The notes under the pieces are model-generated. The model worked only from the letters and a program-made list of their open reading frames with translations. It searched no databases and was not told where the DNA came from. Shown here piece by piece: positions 17,237 to 26,404 of a stretch of 64,000 nucleotides of DNA (the stretch's first letter is position 1; each line of letters opens with the position of its first letter). The stretch lies in assembly GCF_013283365.1 (NCBI RefSeq), contig NZ_WBYM01000005.1, positions 186,001 through 250,000 of the forward strand, given 5' to 3'. The translations under genes were made by a program, and so were the position numbers. The stretch is from Marinobacterium sp. xm-d-530 (GTDB lineage: Bacteria > Pseudomonadota > Gammaproteobacteria > Pseudomonadales > Balneatricaceae).

Positions 17237-17248
17237 ATTGTATACAAT
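17237..17248. promoter_or_regulatory. Perfect palindrome, likely GntR operator 2 over the puuE -10 region
   Basis: ATTGTATACAAT is a perfect 12-base palindrome 28 bases before puuE. It overlaps a possible -10 (TACAAT, 17243-17248) spaced 16 bases from TTTACC at 17221-17226, so binding here would block puuE transcription. Confidence 0.65.
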
Positions 17249-17275
17249 CTGCTCATCAATATTGGAGTTTTAGGT

Positions 17276-18184
17276 ATGAACAACTACCCTCGCGATCTGG
17301 TCGGTTACGGAAAGAATCCACCGCACGCAGCTTGGCCGAATGAATCGCGCATTGCTCTCTCATTTGTACTCAACTACGAAGAGGGAGGCGAGCGCTGCAT
17401 TCTTCATGGCGACTCAGAGTCTGAAGCCTTTCTTTCGGAAATGCCTTCCGCTGTCCCCTTCCCAGGTCAACGCCATATGAGTATGGAGTCGATCTATGAG
17501 TACGGAAGTCGCGCCGGTGTATGGCGCTTATTAGATACCTTCCAAAAACGGGATATCCCTCTGACCATTTTTGGTGTTGCGACTGCATTGGAACGCCACC
17601 CTGATGTCACCCAAGCGTTCGTTGATGCTGGATATGAGATCTGTTCACACGCTCTAAAATGGATTACCTACCAAGAGATGCCGATGGAGCAAGAGCGTCA
17701 AGAGATGCAGGAAGCCATTGAGATCATCGAGCGAGTAACCGGACAACGCCCACTGGGTTGGTACACCGGTCGAGATAGCCCCAACACTCGTCAGTTAGTC
17801 ATGGAGGAAGGTGGATTCCTTTACGACTCTGACTCCTACGCTGATGACCTGCCCTACTGGGTCGATGGACCGAAAGGCAAACATCTCGTTGTCCCCTACA
17901 CACTGGATACCAACGATATGCGTTTTGCGCAGGTGCAAGGCTTTAATACCGGAGAGCACTTTTTCCAATACTTAAAAGACGCCTTTGATGTCCTCTACGC
18001 AGAAGGTGAGAGATCCCCTAAAATGCTATCGATCGGCATGCACTGTCGTCTACTGGGTCGCCCCGGACGCATTGCAGCACTGCAACGTTTCTTAGATTAC
18101 GTACAAAGTCATGACAAGGTCTGGTACGCACGTCGCATCGATATTGCCCGCCACTGGCATCAACACCACAAACCTGAGGCTTAA
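17276..18184 (+). CDS. puuE: Allantoinase PuuE (polysaccharide-deacetylase type)
   Basis: PuuE, 302 residues, hydrolyses allantoin to allantoate and belongs to the polysaccharide-deacetylase fold, unlike the metal-dependent AllB. Seen: YPRDLVGYG at the start, LNYEEGGE, the CSHALKW motif, GWYTGRDSPNTR and IGMHCRLLGRPGRI. It is the first gene of puuE-uraD-alc-allA-puuD, preceded by TTGGAG. A likely GntR operator overlaps its promoter. Confidence 0.95.
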   Translation: MNNYPRDLVGYGKNPPHAAWPNESRIALSFVLNYEEGGERCILHGDSESEAFLSEMPSAVPFPGQRHMSMESIYEYGSRAGVWRLLDTFQKRDIPLTIFGVATALERHPDVTQAFVDAGYEICSHALKWITYQEMPMEQERQEMQEAIEIIERVTGQRPLGWYTGRDSPNTRQLVMEEGGFLYDSDSYADDLPYWVDGPKGKHLVVPYTLDTNDMRFAQVQGFNTGEHFFQYLKDAFDVLYAEGERSPKMLSIGMHCRLLGRPGRIAALQRFLDYVQSHDKVWYARRIDIARHWHQHHKPEA

Positions 18185-18705
18185 TGATGAGTGTCACCTT
18201 TGCATTTGGCTCACCTAGCGAGCTAACAAAACAGGAATTCGTTACCAAATTTGGTGGCATCTATGAGCACTCCGCTTGGATTGCTGAACAAGCATTTGAT
18301 CAAGGGATCACAGCAGAGCACGATCTCATTGATGAGCTTCACCGATTAATGGCCGACTGTTTCTTGAGTGCTAGCCATGAGGAGCAGCTCGGTGTCATTA
18401 TTGCCCACCCAGACTTAGCCGGAAAAGCGGCACGAGCAGGCAAACTAACGGCAGAATCGACGTCAGAACAGGCCAGCGCGGGCATCGATACACTAACCGA
18501 CGAGGAGTTTGCTCGCTTTACCGAGCTCAATGATGCCTACAAAGCCAAATTCCAATTTCCATTTATCATGGCCGTTAAAGGGAGCAACAAACATGCAATC
18601 CTCTCTGGCTTTGAGGAGCGTATCAATAACTCGCCAGAGCAAGAGTTTGCTCAAGCGTTAGCCGAAATAAATAAAATTGCCGCATTCCGTCTGGCCGATT
18701 TGTGA
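18184..18705 (+). CDS. uraD: OHCU decarboxylase
   Basis: UraD, about 173 residues, converts 2-oxo-4-hydroxy-4-carboxy-5-ureidoimidazoline to (S)-allantoin, following HiuH. Seen: the FGGIYEHSAWIAE stretch with the catalytic His, IIAHPDLAGKAA, and FIMAVKGSNKHAIL. ATG 18184 overlaps the puuE stop by one base; ATG 18187 is also possible. Confidence 0.95.
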   Translation: MMSVTFAFGSPSELTKQEFVTKFGGIYEHSAWIAEQAFDQGITAEHDLIDELHRLMADCFLSASHEEQLGVIIAHPDLAGKAARAGKLTAESTSEQASAGIDTLTDEEFARFTELNDAYKAKFQFPFIMAVKGSNKHAILSGFEERINNSPEQEFAQALAEINKIAAFRLADL

Positions 18706-18715
18706 GGTTGTATAG

Positions 18716-19702
18716 ATGAACGAACAGAAACTGAAACGCTTAGTTAACCTTGCAGATGCTCGCCTAGGAGCCAAAGCGACCTTTGTTACCGATGACTGGT
18801 TCGCCGAAGTGAACCGCATGCTAAATCCTGAACCCCCTGTCTGGAAAGAGGGTGTTTACGATGATGCTGGTAAGTGGATGGATGGCTGGGAATCACGCCG
18901 CAAGCGTTTTGAAGGTTATGACTATGCAATCATTCGTCTTGGCGCACCGGGCATGATTCAAGCCATAGAGATCAACACAAACTTCTTTACCGGAAACTTT
19001 CCTCCGTCAGCTTCTGTCGATGTCTGTTACTCGCCAGATCAGGATCCAGATGATAAAACTAAGTGGTACACACTGCTTCCATCGGTCGATCTTCAGGGCG
19101 ATAGCGAACACCTATTTGAAGTGAACAACGATCAGCCTTGGTCTCACGTTCGCCTAAACATCTACCCAGACGGTGGCATTGCGCGTTTCCGAGTCTATGG
19201 ACGTCCGTTTATCGACTGGGATTCGGTCGACAACTCACAAAGCATCGATCTAGTCTCGGCACTGAATGGCGGTTGTGCCCTATCCTGTAGTGATGAGCAT
19301 TTCGGGAAAATGGGCAACCTAACCAATCCTGGCCGTGGCGTTAATATGGGTGATGGCTGGGAGACAGCACGCCGCCGCTCACCAGGCTATGACTGGGTCA
19401 TTCTGGCATTAGGTAGTCCAGGGGTTGCAGAGGAGATCGAGATCGATACTGCTCACTTTAAAGGCAACTTCCCTGACAGCTGTGACATTCAAGCGGCCTA
19501 TGTTCGTGGCGGTTCACCTGAACAGATCGCCACTCAGAGCCTATTTTGGAAAACACTCTTACCTAACCAGAAGCTAAGCGCCGACTCGATTCACAAATTT
19601 TCTGTAGATCCTGAGTTTGGACCGATTACTCACGTTAAGCTCAACATCCACCCAGATGGTGGTGTGTCGCGCTTAAGAGTCTTTGGTAAACCAACCCTTT
19701 AA
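18716..19702 (+). CDS. alc: Allantoicase
   Basis: Allantoicase, 328 residues, cleaves allantoate to ureidoglycolate and urea. It consists of two similar jelly-roll domains, visible as paired motifs: DGWESRRKRFEGYDYAIIRLG with DGWETARRRSPGYDWVILALG, and VRLNIYPDGGIARFRVYG with VKLNIHPDGGVSRLRVFG. It gives the first urea of the pathway, linking it to urease. It lies 10 bases after uraD. Confidence 0.96.
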   Translation: MNEQKLKRLVNLADARLGAKATFVTDDWFAEVNRMLNPEPPVWKEGVYDDAGKWMDGWESRRKRFEGYDYAIIRLGAPGMIQAIEINTNFFTGNFPPSASVDVCYSPDQDPDDKTKWYTLLPSVDLQGDSEHLFEVNNDQPWSHVRLNIYPDGGIARFRVYGRPFIDWDSVDNSQSIDLVSALNGGCALSCSDEHFGKMGNLTNPGRGVNMGDGWETARRRSPGYDWVILALGSPGVAEEIEIDTAHFKGNFPDSCDIQAAYVRGGSPEQIATQSLFWKTLLPNQKLSADSIHKFSVDPEFGPITHVKLNIHPDGGVSRLRVFGKPTL

Positions 19703-19711
19703 TAGGAGTGA

Positions 19712-20233
19712 ATGATGAGATCTCTGACCATTGAACCGTTAACAAAAGAGGCTTTTGAACCTTTTGGCCAAGTAATCGAGACGGAAGGCTCTGATCACTT
19801 TCCTATTAACAATGGCTCAACTCAGCGGTTTCATCAATTGGCAACGGTTGAACTGAATCGCCAAGAGGACCAAGCCATTATCAGTATCTTCAAGGCAGAT
19901 ACCTTAAGTTACCCGCTCGAAATCAAGATGCTTGAGCGCCACCCTCAGGGGAGTCAAGCCTTCATCCCGATGGAGCGCCAACGCTTTCTGATCGTCGTCG
20001 CGCCACCTGCAGATCAGCCTAACCCAAACGATATTCGCGCTTTTATTAGCAACGGGCGTCAGGGTCTGAACTACGGTAAAGGGGTGTGGCATCACCCTAT
20101 CCTAGCGCTAGAGAACGGCAGTGATTTTCTGATCGTTGACCGCAAAGGCGAAGGTAATAACTGCGACGAACACTTTTTTGCTGACGGAGAGATCACTCTT
20201 CTTGATGCAGATATCAATCATTTAAACGCTTAG
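19712..20233 (+). CDS. allA: Ureidoglycolate lyase
   Basis: AllA, 173 residues, is a cupin-fold enzyme that splits ureidoglycolate to glyoxylate and a second urea. Seen: EPLTKEAFEPFGQVIE, FKADTLSYPLEIKMLERHPQGSQAFIPM, and the cupin core KGVWHHPIL. AGGAG precedes the start, 9 bases after alc. Confidence 0.95.
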   Translation: MMRSLTIEPLTKEAFEPFGQVIETEGSDHFPINNGSTQRFHQLATVELNRQEDQAIISIFKADTLSYPLEIKMLERHPQGSQAFIPMERQRFLIVVAPPADQPNPNDIRAFISNGRQGLNYGKGVWHHPILALENGSDFLIVDRKGEGNNCDEHFFADGEITLLDADINHLNA

Positions 20234-20241
20234 AGGTCGAT

Positions 20242-21420
20242 ATGGATCCGCACTACACAGAATGGCTCAACCTACTGGTCCGCTGGATACACATGATCGT
20301 TGGTATCGCGTGGATTGGTGCCTCTTTCTACTTTGTCTGGTTGGAGAACAACCTAAACCGTAAGAGTCCTAGAGAGGGTCTATCGGGCGATCTATGGGCC
20401 ATCCACGGTGGTGGTATCTACCATCTAGAGAAGTACAAACTTGCCCCGCCACAGATGCCGGAAAACCTACACTGGTTTAAATGGGAAGCGTACACCACCT
20501 TCCTCTCTGGTTTTACCTTGTTGGCAGTTGTCTACTACCTAAATGCCGAGCTCTACCTACTCGCCCCTGGCTCAGGCCTAACTGCATGGGAAGGCATTGC
20601 GATCAGTATCGCGTCACTGATCGCAGGTTGGTTTATTTATGATTTCTTGTGTGAATCACCCTTAGGTAAACAACCGGCAGTGCTTGGATTGGTTCTACTG
20701 ATGCTGCTGATTATTGCGGCCTGGGCCTTTACTCAGGTGTTCAGTGGTCGTGCTGCCTACATTCACATCGGCGCCATTACCGGCACCATGATGGTGGGTA
20801 ACGTATTCCGCGTCATCATGCCGGGACAGCGTGATCTGGTTGCAGCAATTAAAGAGGGTCGCGAACCTGATCCAAAACAGCCCGCTCGTGCCCTGCTTCG
20901 CTCTCGCCACAACAACTACCTGACGCTGCCAGTGCTGTTCATTATGATCAGCAACCACTACCCAAGCACCTATGGCCATGAGTGGAACTGGGTCATTCTA
21001 TTTGCGATTGCGTTGTTGAGTGTCGGTGTTCGCCACTACTTCAATACCCGCCACGAGAGTCAAAAATTTGCATGGACACTCCCCTTCGCGGCTCTGGGTA
21101 TGATCTGCCTTGCTTATGTGACGCACCCTAATCGAGGTATGGAAGCTACCCTAAGCAGTAACAACGTCACCCTGGCGCAAGCGACTCAGATCGTCAATGA
21201 GCGCTGCACTAGCTGTCACGCTAAGAACCCAACCAGTGAGATGTTCACTGCTCCCCCTGCCGGTGTCATTCTGGAGACAGAAGAGGATGTTCTAATGAGC
21301 GCTGCACGCATTCATGCACAGTCTGTCGCGACTCAGGCGATGCCTTTAGGCAACCTAACGGGCATGCTACCGGAAGAGCGCGTCATGCTTGGGCAGTGGT
21401 TTAACTCTTTAGAGAAATAG
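20242..21420 (+). CDS. puuD: Urate hydroxylase PuuD, membrane protein with cytochrome c domain
   Basis: PuuD, 392 residues, oxidises urate to 5-hydroxyisourate at the membrane, replacing soluble uricase. It has about eight membrane segments (first: LLVRWIHMIVGIAWIGASFYFVWLE) and a C-terminal cytochrome c domain with CTSCH at about 322-326, which probably passes electrons to the respiratory chain. It ends the pathway operon although it acts first. Confidence 0.95.
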   Translation: MDPHYTEWLNLLVRWIHMIVGIAWIGASFYFVWLENNLNRKSPREGLSGDLWAIHGGGIYHLEKYKLAPPQMPENLHWFKWEAYTTFLSGFTLLAVVYYLNAELYLLAPGSGLTAWEGIAISIASLIAGWFIYDFLCESPLGKQPAVLGLVLLMLLIIAAWAFTQVFSGRAAYIHIGAITGTMMVGNVFRVIMPGQRDLVAAIKEGREPDPKQPARALLRSRHNNYLTLPVLFIMISNHYPSTYGHEWNWVILFAIALLSVGVRHYFNTRHESQKFAWTLPFAALGMICLAYVTHPNRGMEATLSSNNVTLAQATQIVNERCTSCHAKNPTSEMFTAPPAGVILETEEDVLMSAARIHAQSVATQAMPLGNLTGMLPEERVMLGQWFNSLEK

Positions 21421-21428
21421 TTGAGTAA

Positions 21429-21454
21429 TGGGGTCAGACCGAAGGTCAGACCCC
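21429..21454. repeat. GGGGTCAGACC paired motif
   Basis: GGGGTCAGACC-GAA-GGTCAGACCCC joins two copies of GTCAGACC and allows a GGGGTC/GACCCC stem. It may end puuD transcription, although no T-run follows. A related sequence with a T-run lies at 41.63 kb. Confidence 0.5.
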
Positions 21455-21455
21455 A

Positions 21456-21601
21456 ATCGCCTCATCTTGGATAAGGCTCCAACAAAAGCATCCAGTTGGA
21501 GCGGTCTTGCAAAGGCCGCGATACTCTGAAAAAAATCGCCTCATCTTCGATAAGGCTCCAACAAAAGCATCCTGTTGGAGCGGTCTTGCAAAGGCCGCGA
21601 T
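21456..21601 (+). repeat. Two type A repeats in tandem
   Basis: Copies at 21456-21522 and 21535-21601 (period 79) are nearly identical. Their inner spacer, AAAGCATCC(A/T), is shorter than in the 14-kb array. They sit between puuD and the UbiA-like gene; 21602-21681 holds nothing else recognised. Confidence 0.88.
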
Positions 21602-21681
21602 ACTCATCCATCCAATCACATTCGCTTCGGCTTCGCCTAGATTCTACAATAGGGACACCAACCTTATAGAGGCTCCCAGCT

Positions 21682-22578
21682 GTGAACCGTCGAATTGCCA
21701 CTCTGATTGCGACTGCACGACCCAACTTCTTAATCCTTACCTTCGTCTGTGTCTTGTTAGGCATCGCAACGGCGAGCCAGGTCACATCCATAAATCTTGG
21801 ATTAGCTGCACTAGTTCTTATCACTGCGCTATTGGCTCACATAAGCGTCAACATGCTCAATGAGTACCATGACTACTGCTCAGGCTTAGACTTAACCACT
21901 GATCGAACCCCCTTCAGTGGCGGCAGTGGTGCGCTTCCCAGCCATCCTGAGTCTGCTAAAGAGGTTAAAAGTGTCGCATTAACACTGCTTTCACTGTGCA
22001 CGCTGTCTGGGCTCTATTTAATGCAACAGAACCTTGCTCTGTTAATGCCTTTGGGGATTTTGGGTCTCTTTATTGTTTTAACCTACACCCCGGTACTGAA
22101 CAGACACCCAATCGCTTGCCTAATCTCTGCGGGAATTGGCTTTGGGCCGATCATGGTTTTGGGTACCCACATTAGCCTGACCGGCGGTCTGGCAGAGCAG
22201 GCTGTGCTGGCGTCCATCATTCCATTCTGTCTAGTGAACAATTTACTGCTATTGAATCAATACCCGGATATCGATGCAGACAGTGCCTCAGGCCGATACC
22301 ACCTGCTCATCGCTTATGGACGCCATACCGGCGCCAAGGTATACACCCTATTTAACTCGGTTATGATCGCTGGGATGGTACTGCTTATTCAGACAATGGG
22401 AACAGATCTATTTGGGCTACTAGTTGGTGTGGTTGTTTCAACCGCCGCGATCAGGCTCTCTATTTTGGTTTTAAACAATGCCGCTAATCAGACGAAACTC
22501 AATCAATTGATGGGCCCCAATGTTGCGCTCACACTGGCTACACCTACGATGTTATCGATCTTAATGATGTGGAGTTAA
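21682..22578 (+). CDS. UbiA/MenA-like prenyltransferase
   Basis: A 298-residue membrane prenyltransferase with about eight or nine hydrophobic segments. The two Asp-rich motifs that bind prenyl diphosphate are present: NEYHDYCSGLDLTTDRTPFSGG near 54-75 and NQYPDIDADSASGRYHL near 193-209. The pattern is nearer MenA (dihydroxynaphthoate prenyltransferase) than UbiA, but no other menaquinone genes are nearby, so the acceptor is unknown. It starts at a GTG with GAGG upstream, after repeats, and is not clearly part of an operon. Confidence 0.8.
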   Translation: MNRRIATLIATARPNFLILTFVCVLLGIATASQVTSINLGLAALVLITALLAHISVNMLNEYHDYCSGLDLTTDRTPFSGGSGALPSHPESAKEVKSVALTLLSLCTLSGLYLMQQNLALLMPLGILGLFIVLTYTPVLNRHPIACLISAGIGFGPIMVLGTHISLTGGLAEQAVLASIIPFCLVNNLLLLNQYPDIDADSASGRYHLLIAYGRHTGAKVYTLFNSVMIAGMVLLIQTMGTDLFGLLVGVVVSTAAIRLSILVLNNAANQTKLNQLMGPNVALTLATPTMLSILMMWS

Positions 22579-22588
22579 GGCAAAAAAA

Positions 22589-22605
22589 TGGGGCCAAAGG
22601 CCCCA
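22589..22605 (-). terminator. Hairpin after the prenyltransferase gene
   Basis: TGGGGCC-AAA-GGCCCCA has a T-run only when read on the minus strand, but lies 10 bases after the plus-strand prenyltransferase gene, so it may work weakly in both directions. 22606-22740 is AT-rich and empty. Confidence 0.6.
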
Positions 22606-22746
22606 AAGATCACTGCGAAAACGGTTAAATCATTCACAAGAAGAGAGTGATAAATCACGCTCTGGAAAGATGTAAGTATCATAGCACCATTATTACCAAA
22701 AACAATAACCTAATCACAAAATGTCATATAAAATTTTGGCACAAAA

Positions 22747-22770
22747 AAACCCGGCACAATAACCGGGTTT
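22747..22770 (-). terminator. Terminator of the sox operon
   Basis: AAACCCGG...CCGGGTTT with an eight-base loop and T-run on the minus strand lies 15 bases after soxK. Confidence 0.82.
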
Positions 22771-22785
22771 TTGTAAGGAATATGA

Positions 22786-23217
22786 TTAGTTCAACGGAGG
22801 AACTGCATCAATCCAATGTTTTTCAGCGTAGTCACGCTGCTCTACACCCTTACGTGCTTGGTAGTGAGCACGAGCAGCAAGATCCATTGCTTTCTGGAAT
22901 TCACCAGCAGCAATCGCCTCTTTAGACTCTTTCAAGTACTTTTTAGTATCACGCCAAGCAAAGCCTGCTTCTTGTGACTCTTTGTACTTAGCCTTAGCAG
23001 CATCGAATAGTGCTTGAGCATTTTCAGCGTTAGCTGGTTTCGATGCCAAAGCTTCTTCGATTGTCTGTGTGCTGTACTTCTTGCCGTTCCATTCAAACGT
23101 GCCGTTAGCACCTTGAAGGGCACGAGCTGCATCAAATGCTTCACTGAAGCTTTGAGCAGAAGCCATAGAGCTCAGTGTAAGTGCAGCAACAGCTGCGATC
23201 GAAATGATCTTTTTCAT
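22786..23217 (-). CDS. soxK: SoxXA-binding protein SoxK
   Basis: A 143-residue exported protein: signal peptide ending at ASA (about 21), then a helical domain with Lys/Ala-rich stretches, AHYQARKGVEQRDYAEKHW near the end. Position right after soxA and this pattern match SoxK/SAXB proteins, which bind SoxXA and help it oxidise thiosulfate. I rely partly on context. It is the last gene of the sox operon. Confidence 0.78.
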   Translation of the reverse strand: MKKIISIAAVAALTLSSMASAQSFSEAFDAARALQGANGTFEWNGKKYSTQTIEEALASKPANAENAQALFDAAKAKYKESQEAGFAWRDTKKYLKESKEAIAAGEFQKAMDLAARAHYQARKGVEQRDYAEKHWIDAVPPLN

Positions 23218-23228
23218 CTGTTTGCCCC

Positions 23229-24089
23229 TTACTTACGTGCGCCAGGACCGTTAACGATGAGACCGTTAGACATGTAAGTCTGGAAGTACTCAAGGTTACG
23301 GAAAGTTTCGCTTTGTGGCTTCAAGTACTCTGAACGAGAGTCACGGTGACAGCCTTCGTAACGACGGTGTAGTGTACCGATGTTACCCCATTTAGAACGT
23401 ACTACAGGGAAGTGTGTAGTGTGTCCTAGCGCTGGGCTTGGAAGGTCGGCACGGACCAAACGGTTAGTACCAGTCAAGTGACAGTCAGCACATGATAGGT
23501 TCAACTGACCACGCTTAGAGTAGAAGAACTTCTTACCATCAAGGTAAGCTGCTTTCGCCTCATCATTTGGAATCTCAATTGCAAACTCGTTGCCGCGTGA
23601 AGTGTAGGCCATGTATGCAGAGATCTCTGCAATAGCACCCTTCTTCCAGCCTAGTGGCTTCTCACCGTTTGTCATACGACACTCGTTGATAGCCATTTCT
23701 AGAGTTACAACTGTTTTACGCTCGTCGTTCCAGTAAGGGAAGTTTTGACGAATGCCAATACCACCGTTTTCGAAACAGTCAGCGTAACCTTTGCCGTTTG
23801 CGAAAGGCGTATTGAATAGCTCTTCACCCTTTTCGAGGTCTAGCTCGTAAGGAGGGAACTCTTCAATCTCTTCCCACTGCGCACGAGACGCAGCGTCAAC
23901 AGCATAGATACCGTTTACGTACTCACTCATTGGAGTGTCTGGGAAACGGTTTTTCATATATTCTTGCAGTGCAATGCGGTCAGCTTCTGGATCGACAGTT
24001 GCGACAGTAGCTCCCGTAGTTGCTGCCATTGCCATTTGGCTAGCAGCTGCAACACTCAAACCAAGTAGTGTGCTTTTTATTATATTCAT
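23229..24089 (-). CDS. soxA: Cytochrome c subunit SoxA
   Basis: SoxA, 286 residues, forms with SoxX the cytochrome that joins thiosulfate to the SoxY carrier. Signal peptide about 1-22. One heme motif is seen (CADCH, 200-204), with the cysteine heme ligand at about C247. C105 and C137 are lone cysteines where diheme SoxA proteins carry a first heme, so this is the mono-heme type. I chose ATG 24089 (GGAGGA upstream) over the frame start at 24113. Confidence 0.95.
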   Translation of the reverse strand: MNIIKSTLLGLSVAAASQMAMAATTGATVATVDPEADRIALQEYMKNRFPDTPMSEYVNGIYAVDAASRAQWEEIEEFPPYELDLEKGEELFNTPFANGKGYADCFENGGIGIRQNFPYWNDERKTVVTLEMAINECRMTNGEKPLGWKKGAIAEISAYMAYTSRGNEFAIEIPNDEAKAAYLDGKKFFYSKRGQLNLSCADCHLTGTNRLVRADLPSPALGHTTHFPVVRSKWGNIGTLHRRYEGCHRDSRSEYLKPQSETFRNLEYFQTYMSNGLIVNGPGARK

Positions 24090-24113
24090 GCGTCCTCCGT
24101 AAGCAGAGATCAA

Positions 24114-24425
24114 TTACTTGATCTTTGCAGATTCGGTGCCAGTTGCGCCTGTGTTTTCAGACCAAGCAACAGATAGTTCTTCACCCTTAGCGCCACCTTC
24201 GAAAGTGAATGCTAGGTATGGGTTTTTAGAGATAGCTGTGTTTAGGTTCGCTTCAAACACGACTTTGCCGCCGTGAGAAACAGACACAGTATCCAGGAAC
24301 TTAGCTGGGATAAGATTACCATCTTTACCCTTTTGAAGACCTGTATCCATGTTGTGTTTAGCCATCATTTTAACGGTAGTTTTACCGCCACGTGCGCTAG
24401 CTTTAACTCGAAAAATCTTAGCCAT
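24114..24425 (-). CDS. soxZ: Sulfur-oxidation protein SoxZ
   Basis: SoxZ, 103 residues, is the partner of SoxY in the SoxYZ carrier. No signal peptide, as usual; it is exported with SoxY by the Tat route. Seen: KVKHNMDTGLQ-like region, FLDTVSVSHGGKVVF, and the end WSENTGATGTESAKIK. AGGAG precedes the ATG. Confidence 0.96.
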   Translation of the reverse strand: MAKIFRVKASARGGKTTVKMMAKHNMDTGLQKGKDGNLIPAKFLDTVSVSHGGKVVFEANLNTAISKNPYLAFTFEGGAKGEELSVAWSENTGATGTESAKIK

Positions 24426-24452
24426 TATACTTCTCCTAATCTAAACCGCTTA

Positions 24453-24911
24453 TTAACCGCCACAGCCACCGATAGTGACTTTAACTTCTTTGGTAGCGCT
24501 GTAAGTCTTGCCACCAGCCTTAACAACTGCAGTTACGTTAGTTGTTTTACCCATGCGTACACGAGTAGACACGTCTGCAGCAGTACCAGCAGGGATACCG
24601 AACTCAGCCGCTAGAGGCGTTGGGTTCTGCTCTACAAAGATAGCCATTGATTCAACGTTAGCCAGCTTAGATTCAACTGATACAGGTACAACTGCACCGT
24701 TCTCAGCGATATCTGGAGCTTTCAACATTACGTCAGCACTTGCTTCTGCAGCGCTTCCGTATAGTGCGTTTAGCGCATCAGCTTGTGATTTTGCGTTAAA
24801 TGCATCTTTATTCCATGCAGCAACTGCCACGCGTGGCATCATTGCACCTAGACCGATTAGCGCACCGCTTGCAGCGATCGCTTTTACAACTGTACGACGA
24901 TTCATGCTCAT
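24453..24911 (-). CDS. soxY: Sulfur carrier protein SoxY
   Basis: SoxY, 152 residues, carries the sulfur intermediates on the cysteine of its C-terminal GGCGG, which is present at the very end. A Tat signal (NRRTVVKAIAASGALIGLGAMM) exports it with SoxZ. GGTGGAG precedes the start; it is followed by soxZ. Confidence 0.97.
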   Translation of the reverse strand: MSMNRRTVVKAIAASGALIGLGAMMPRVAVAAWNKDAFNAKSQADALNALYGSAAEASADVMLKAPDIAENGAVVPVSVESKLANVESMAIFVEQNPTPLAAEFGIPAGTAADVSTRVRMGKTTNVTAVVKAGGKTYSATKEVKVTIGGCGG

Positions 24912-24936
24912 TTTACTCCACCTAAATCGAGTCTAA

Positions 24937-25293
24937 TTAATACTGATAAATGTATTCTACGACTGCGTCGATTTCATCTTCTGTCAAAATATTATGCTTA
25001 CCCATTGGTGGCATGATAGACAGAGGATTCTTCGCAGTAGCATCCCAAATTTGAGCACGAAGCTCAGCTTTATTTGGGTAGCGTGCTTTCATAGCAATAA
25101 TCATAGGACCCTGGTTACCAGCTTGGTTGGTAATAGGATCTTGAATGTTGTGACAAGCAACACAGTTACCACGTGACTTACCGTGGTAGATTGCTTGGCC
25201 TTCTTTGATCATCGCTTCGCTATGTGAACCCGCGACTGCAGAACCGGTGAATGCTACACCTGCAACTGCTAGGGCTGAGATCAACTTTCGCAT
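24937..25293 (-). CDS. soxX: Cytochrome c subunit SoxX
   Basis: SoxX, 118 residues, is the mono-heme partner of SoxA. Signal peptide about 1-22, heme motif CVACH at 44-48 and the distal Met region IMPPMGKH near 93-100. I chose ATG 25293 (AAGGAG upstream); a GTG two codons before is in frame. Confidence 0.95.
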   Translation of the reverse strand: MRKLISALAVAGVAFTGSAVAGSHSEAMIKEGQAIYHGKSRGNCVACHNIQDPITNQAGNQGPMIIAMKARYPNKAELRAQIWDATAKNPLSIMPPMGKHNILTEDEIDAVVEYIYQY

Positions 25294-25375
25294 GGTCACT
25301 CCTTCAGTGATCGTGCACTTTCGTGCTTGTTATTATAAAAAACAGGGCGGCGTTAACCGCCCCGCCATCCGTCAA

Positions 25376-26404
25376 TTATTGACTAGATTCTGCCATGTAG
25401 GCAACCGCATTAGCGACAGCTTCGTCAGATAGGTCCATACGACCACCTTTCGCTGGCATAATGCCGTTATCACCCTGGTAGCCATTGATCGCGTGGTCTA
25501 CTAGGACATCCATACCTTGTGCGATACGTGCTTCCCATGCAGCCTGATCACCTAGCTTAGGTGCGCCTGCGATACCCATACCGTGACATGCGGCACAAGC
25601 ACCTTCGTAAGTCGCCTTACCCTCTTTAGCAGCAGCTGATAGCTCAGCAGGCTTAGCAGAGTGAGACTCCTCTTCAACTTCAACACCCAGTGCTTTTAGA
25701 CGCTCTTTCTCTTTCGCTTGCTCAAGAGCGTGTTGCTCTTCGTGAGAAGCGGCAGGACCGTCAGCACCTTCAACGAAGTGACCGACTGGGGTTACACCAC
25801 CGATAGTACCGGTGATCATGATCGCATTAGGATCTTTACAGTCAGACATACAACGCGTGTTCTTAACATCAGGACGCGGATCTACGAAGAAATTCTCTTC
25901 GTTTGGCATCTTGATGTCAGCAAGGTTTTCATTTGTTAGTACGAAGTCATCTTCTACGATCTCGTTCATGTACAGAATGTACGCAGAGATTGCGTATGTC
26001 TCATTCGGAGTCAATGAACGTGGAGCCGTAAATGGCATCGCACGGTAGATGTAATCGTAAAGAGTCGAAGCGAAAGGCCAGTAAGAGCCTACAGTTTTAG
26101 TAGGACGGTCCTGAGCAAGAGTACCCTGACCACCTACAAGCACTGGCCAACGGCCTTCACCTTCACCAAATAGACCGTGACACACAGCACATTTAGCTTC
26201 GTAAAGACCTTCACCGTCTTCTACCGAACCTTCACCTACTGGAAGACCCATACCGTCAGGACGTACATCGATGTCCCAACCAGCGATCTCTTCAGCAGTC
26301 GCGGTACGACCGAAGCCGAATGATTCACCCGCGTTTACAGAACCAGCAACTAGTGAGCCGGCAACTGCAGCAGCAACTAGGGTTGGCTTAAGAGAGTTGA
26401 ACAT
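25376..26404 (-). CDS. soxD: Diheme cytochrome c SoxD
   Basis: SoxD, 342 residues, takes electrons from SoxC in sulfane dehydrogenase. It has a signal peptide (about 1-25), a first heme domain with CAVCH at 72-76, a linker with charged repeats near 220-260, and a second heme domain with CAACH at 270-274. I chose ATG 26404 (GGGGAGG upstream), which overlaps the soxC end by 17 bases. The longer frame to 26560 lies inside soxC. Confidence 0.94.
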   Translation of the reverse strand: MFNSLKPTLVAAAVAGSLVAGSVNAGESFGFGRTATAEEIAGWDIDVRPDGMGLPVGEGSVEDGEGLYEAKCAVCHGLFGEGEGRWPVLVGGQGTLAQDRPTKTVGSYWPFASTLYDYIYRAMPFTAPRSLTPNETYAISAYILYMNEIVEDDFVLTNENLADIKMPNEENFFVDPRPDVKNTRCMSDCKDPNAIMITGTIGGVTPVGHFVEGADGPAASHEEQHALEQAKEKERLKALGVEVEEESHSAKPAELSAAAKEGKATYEGACAACHGMGIAGAPKLGDQAAWEARIAQGMDVLVDHAINGYQGDNGIMPAKGGRMDLSDEAVANAVAYMAESSQ

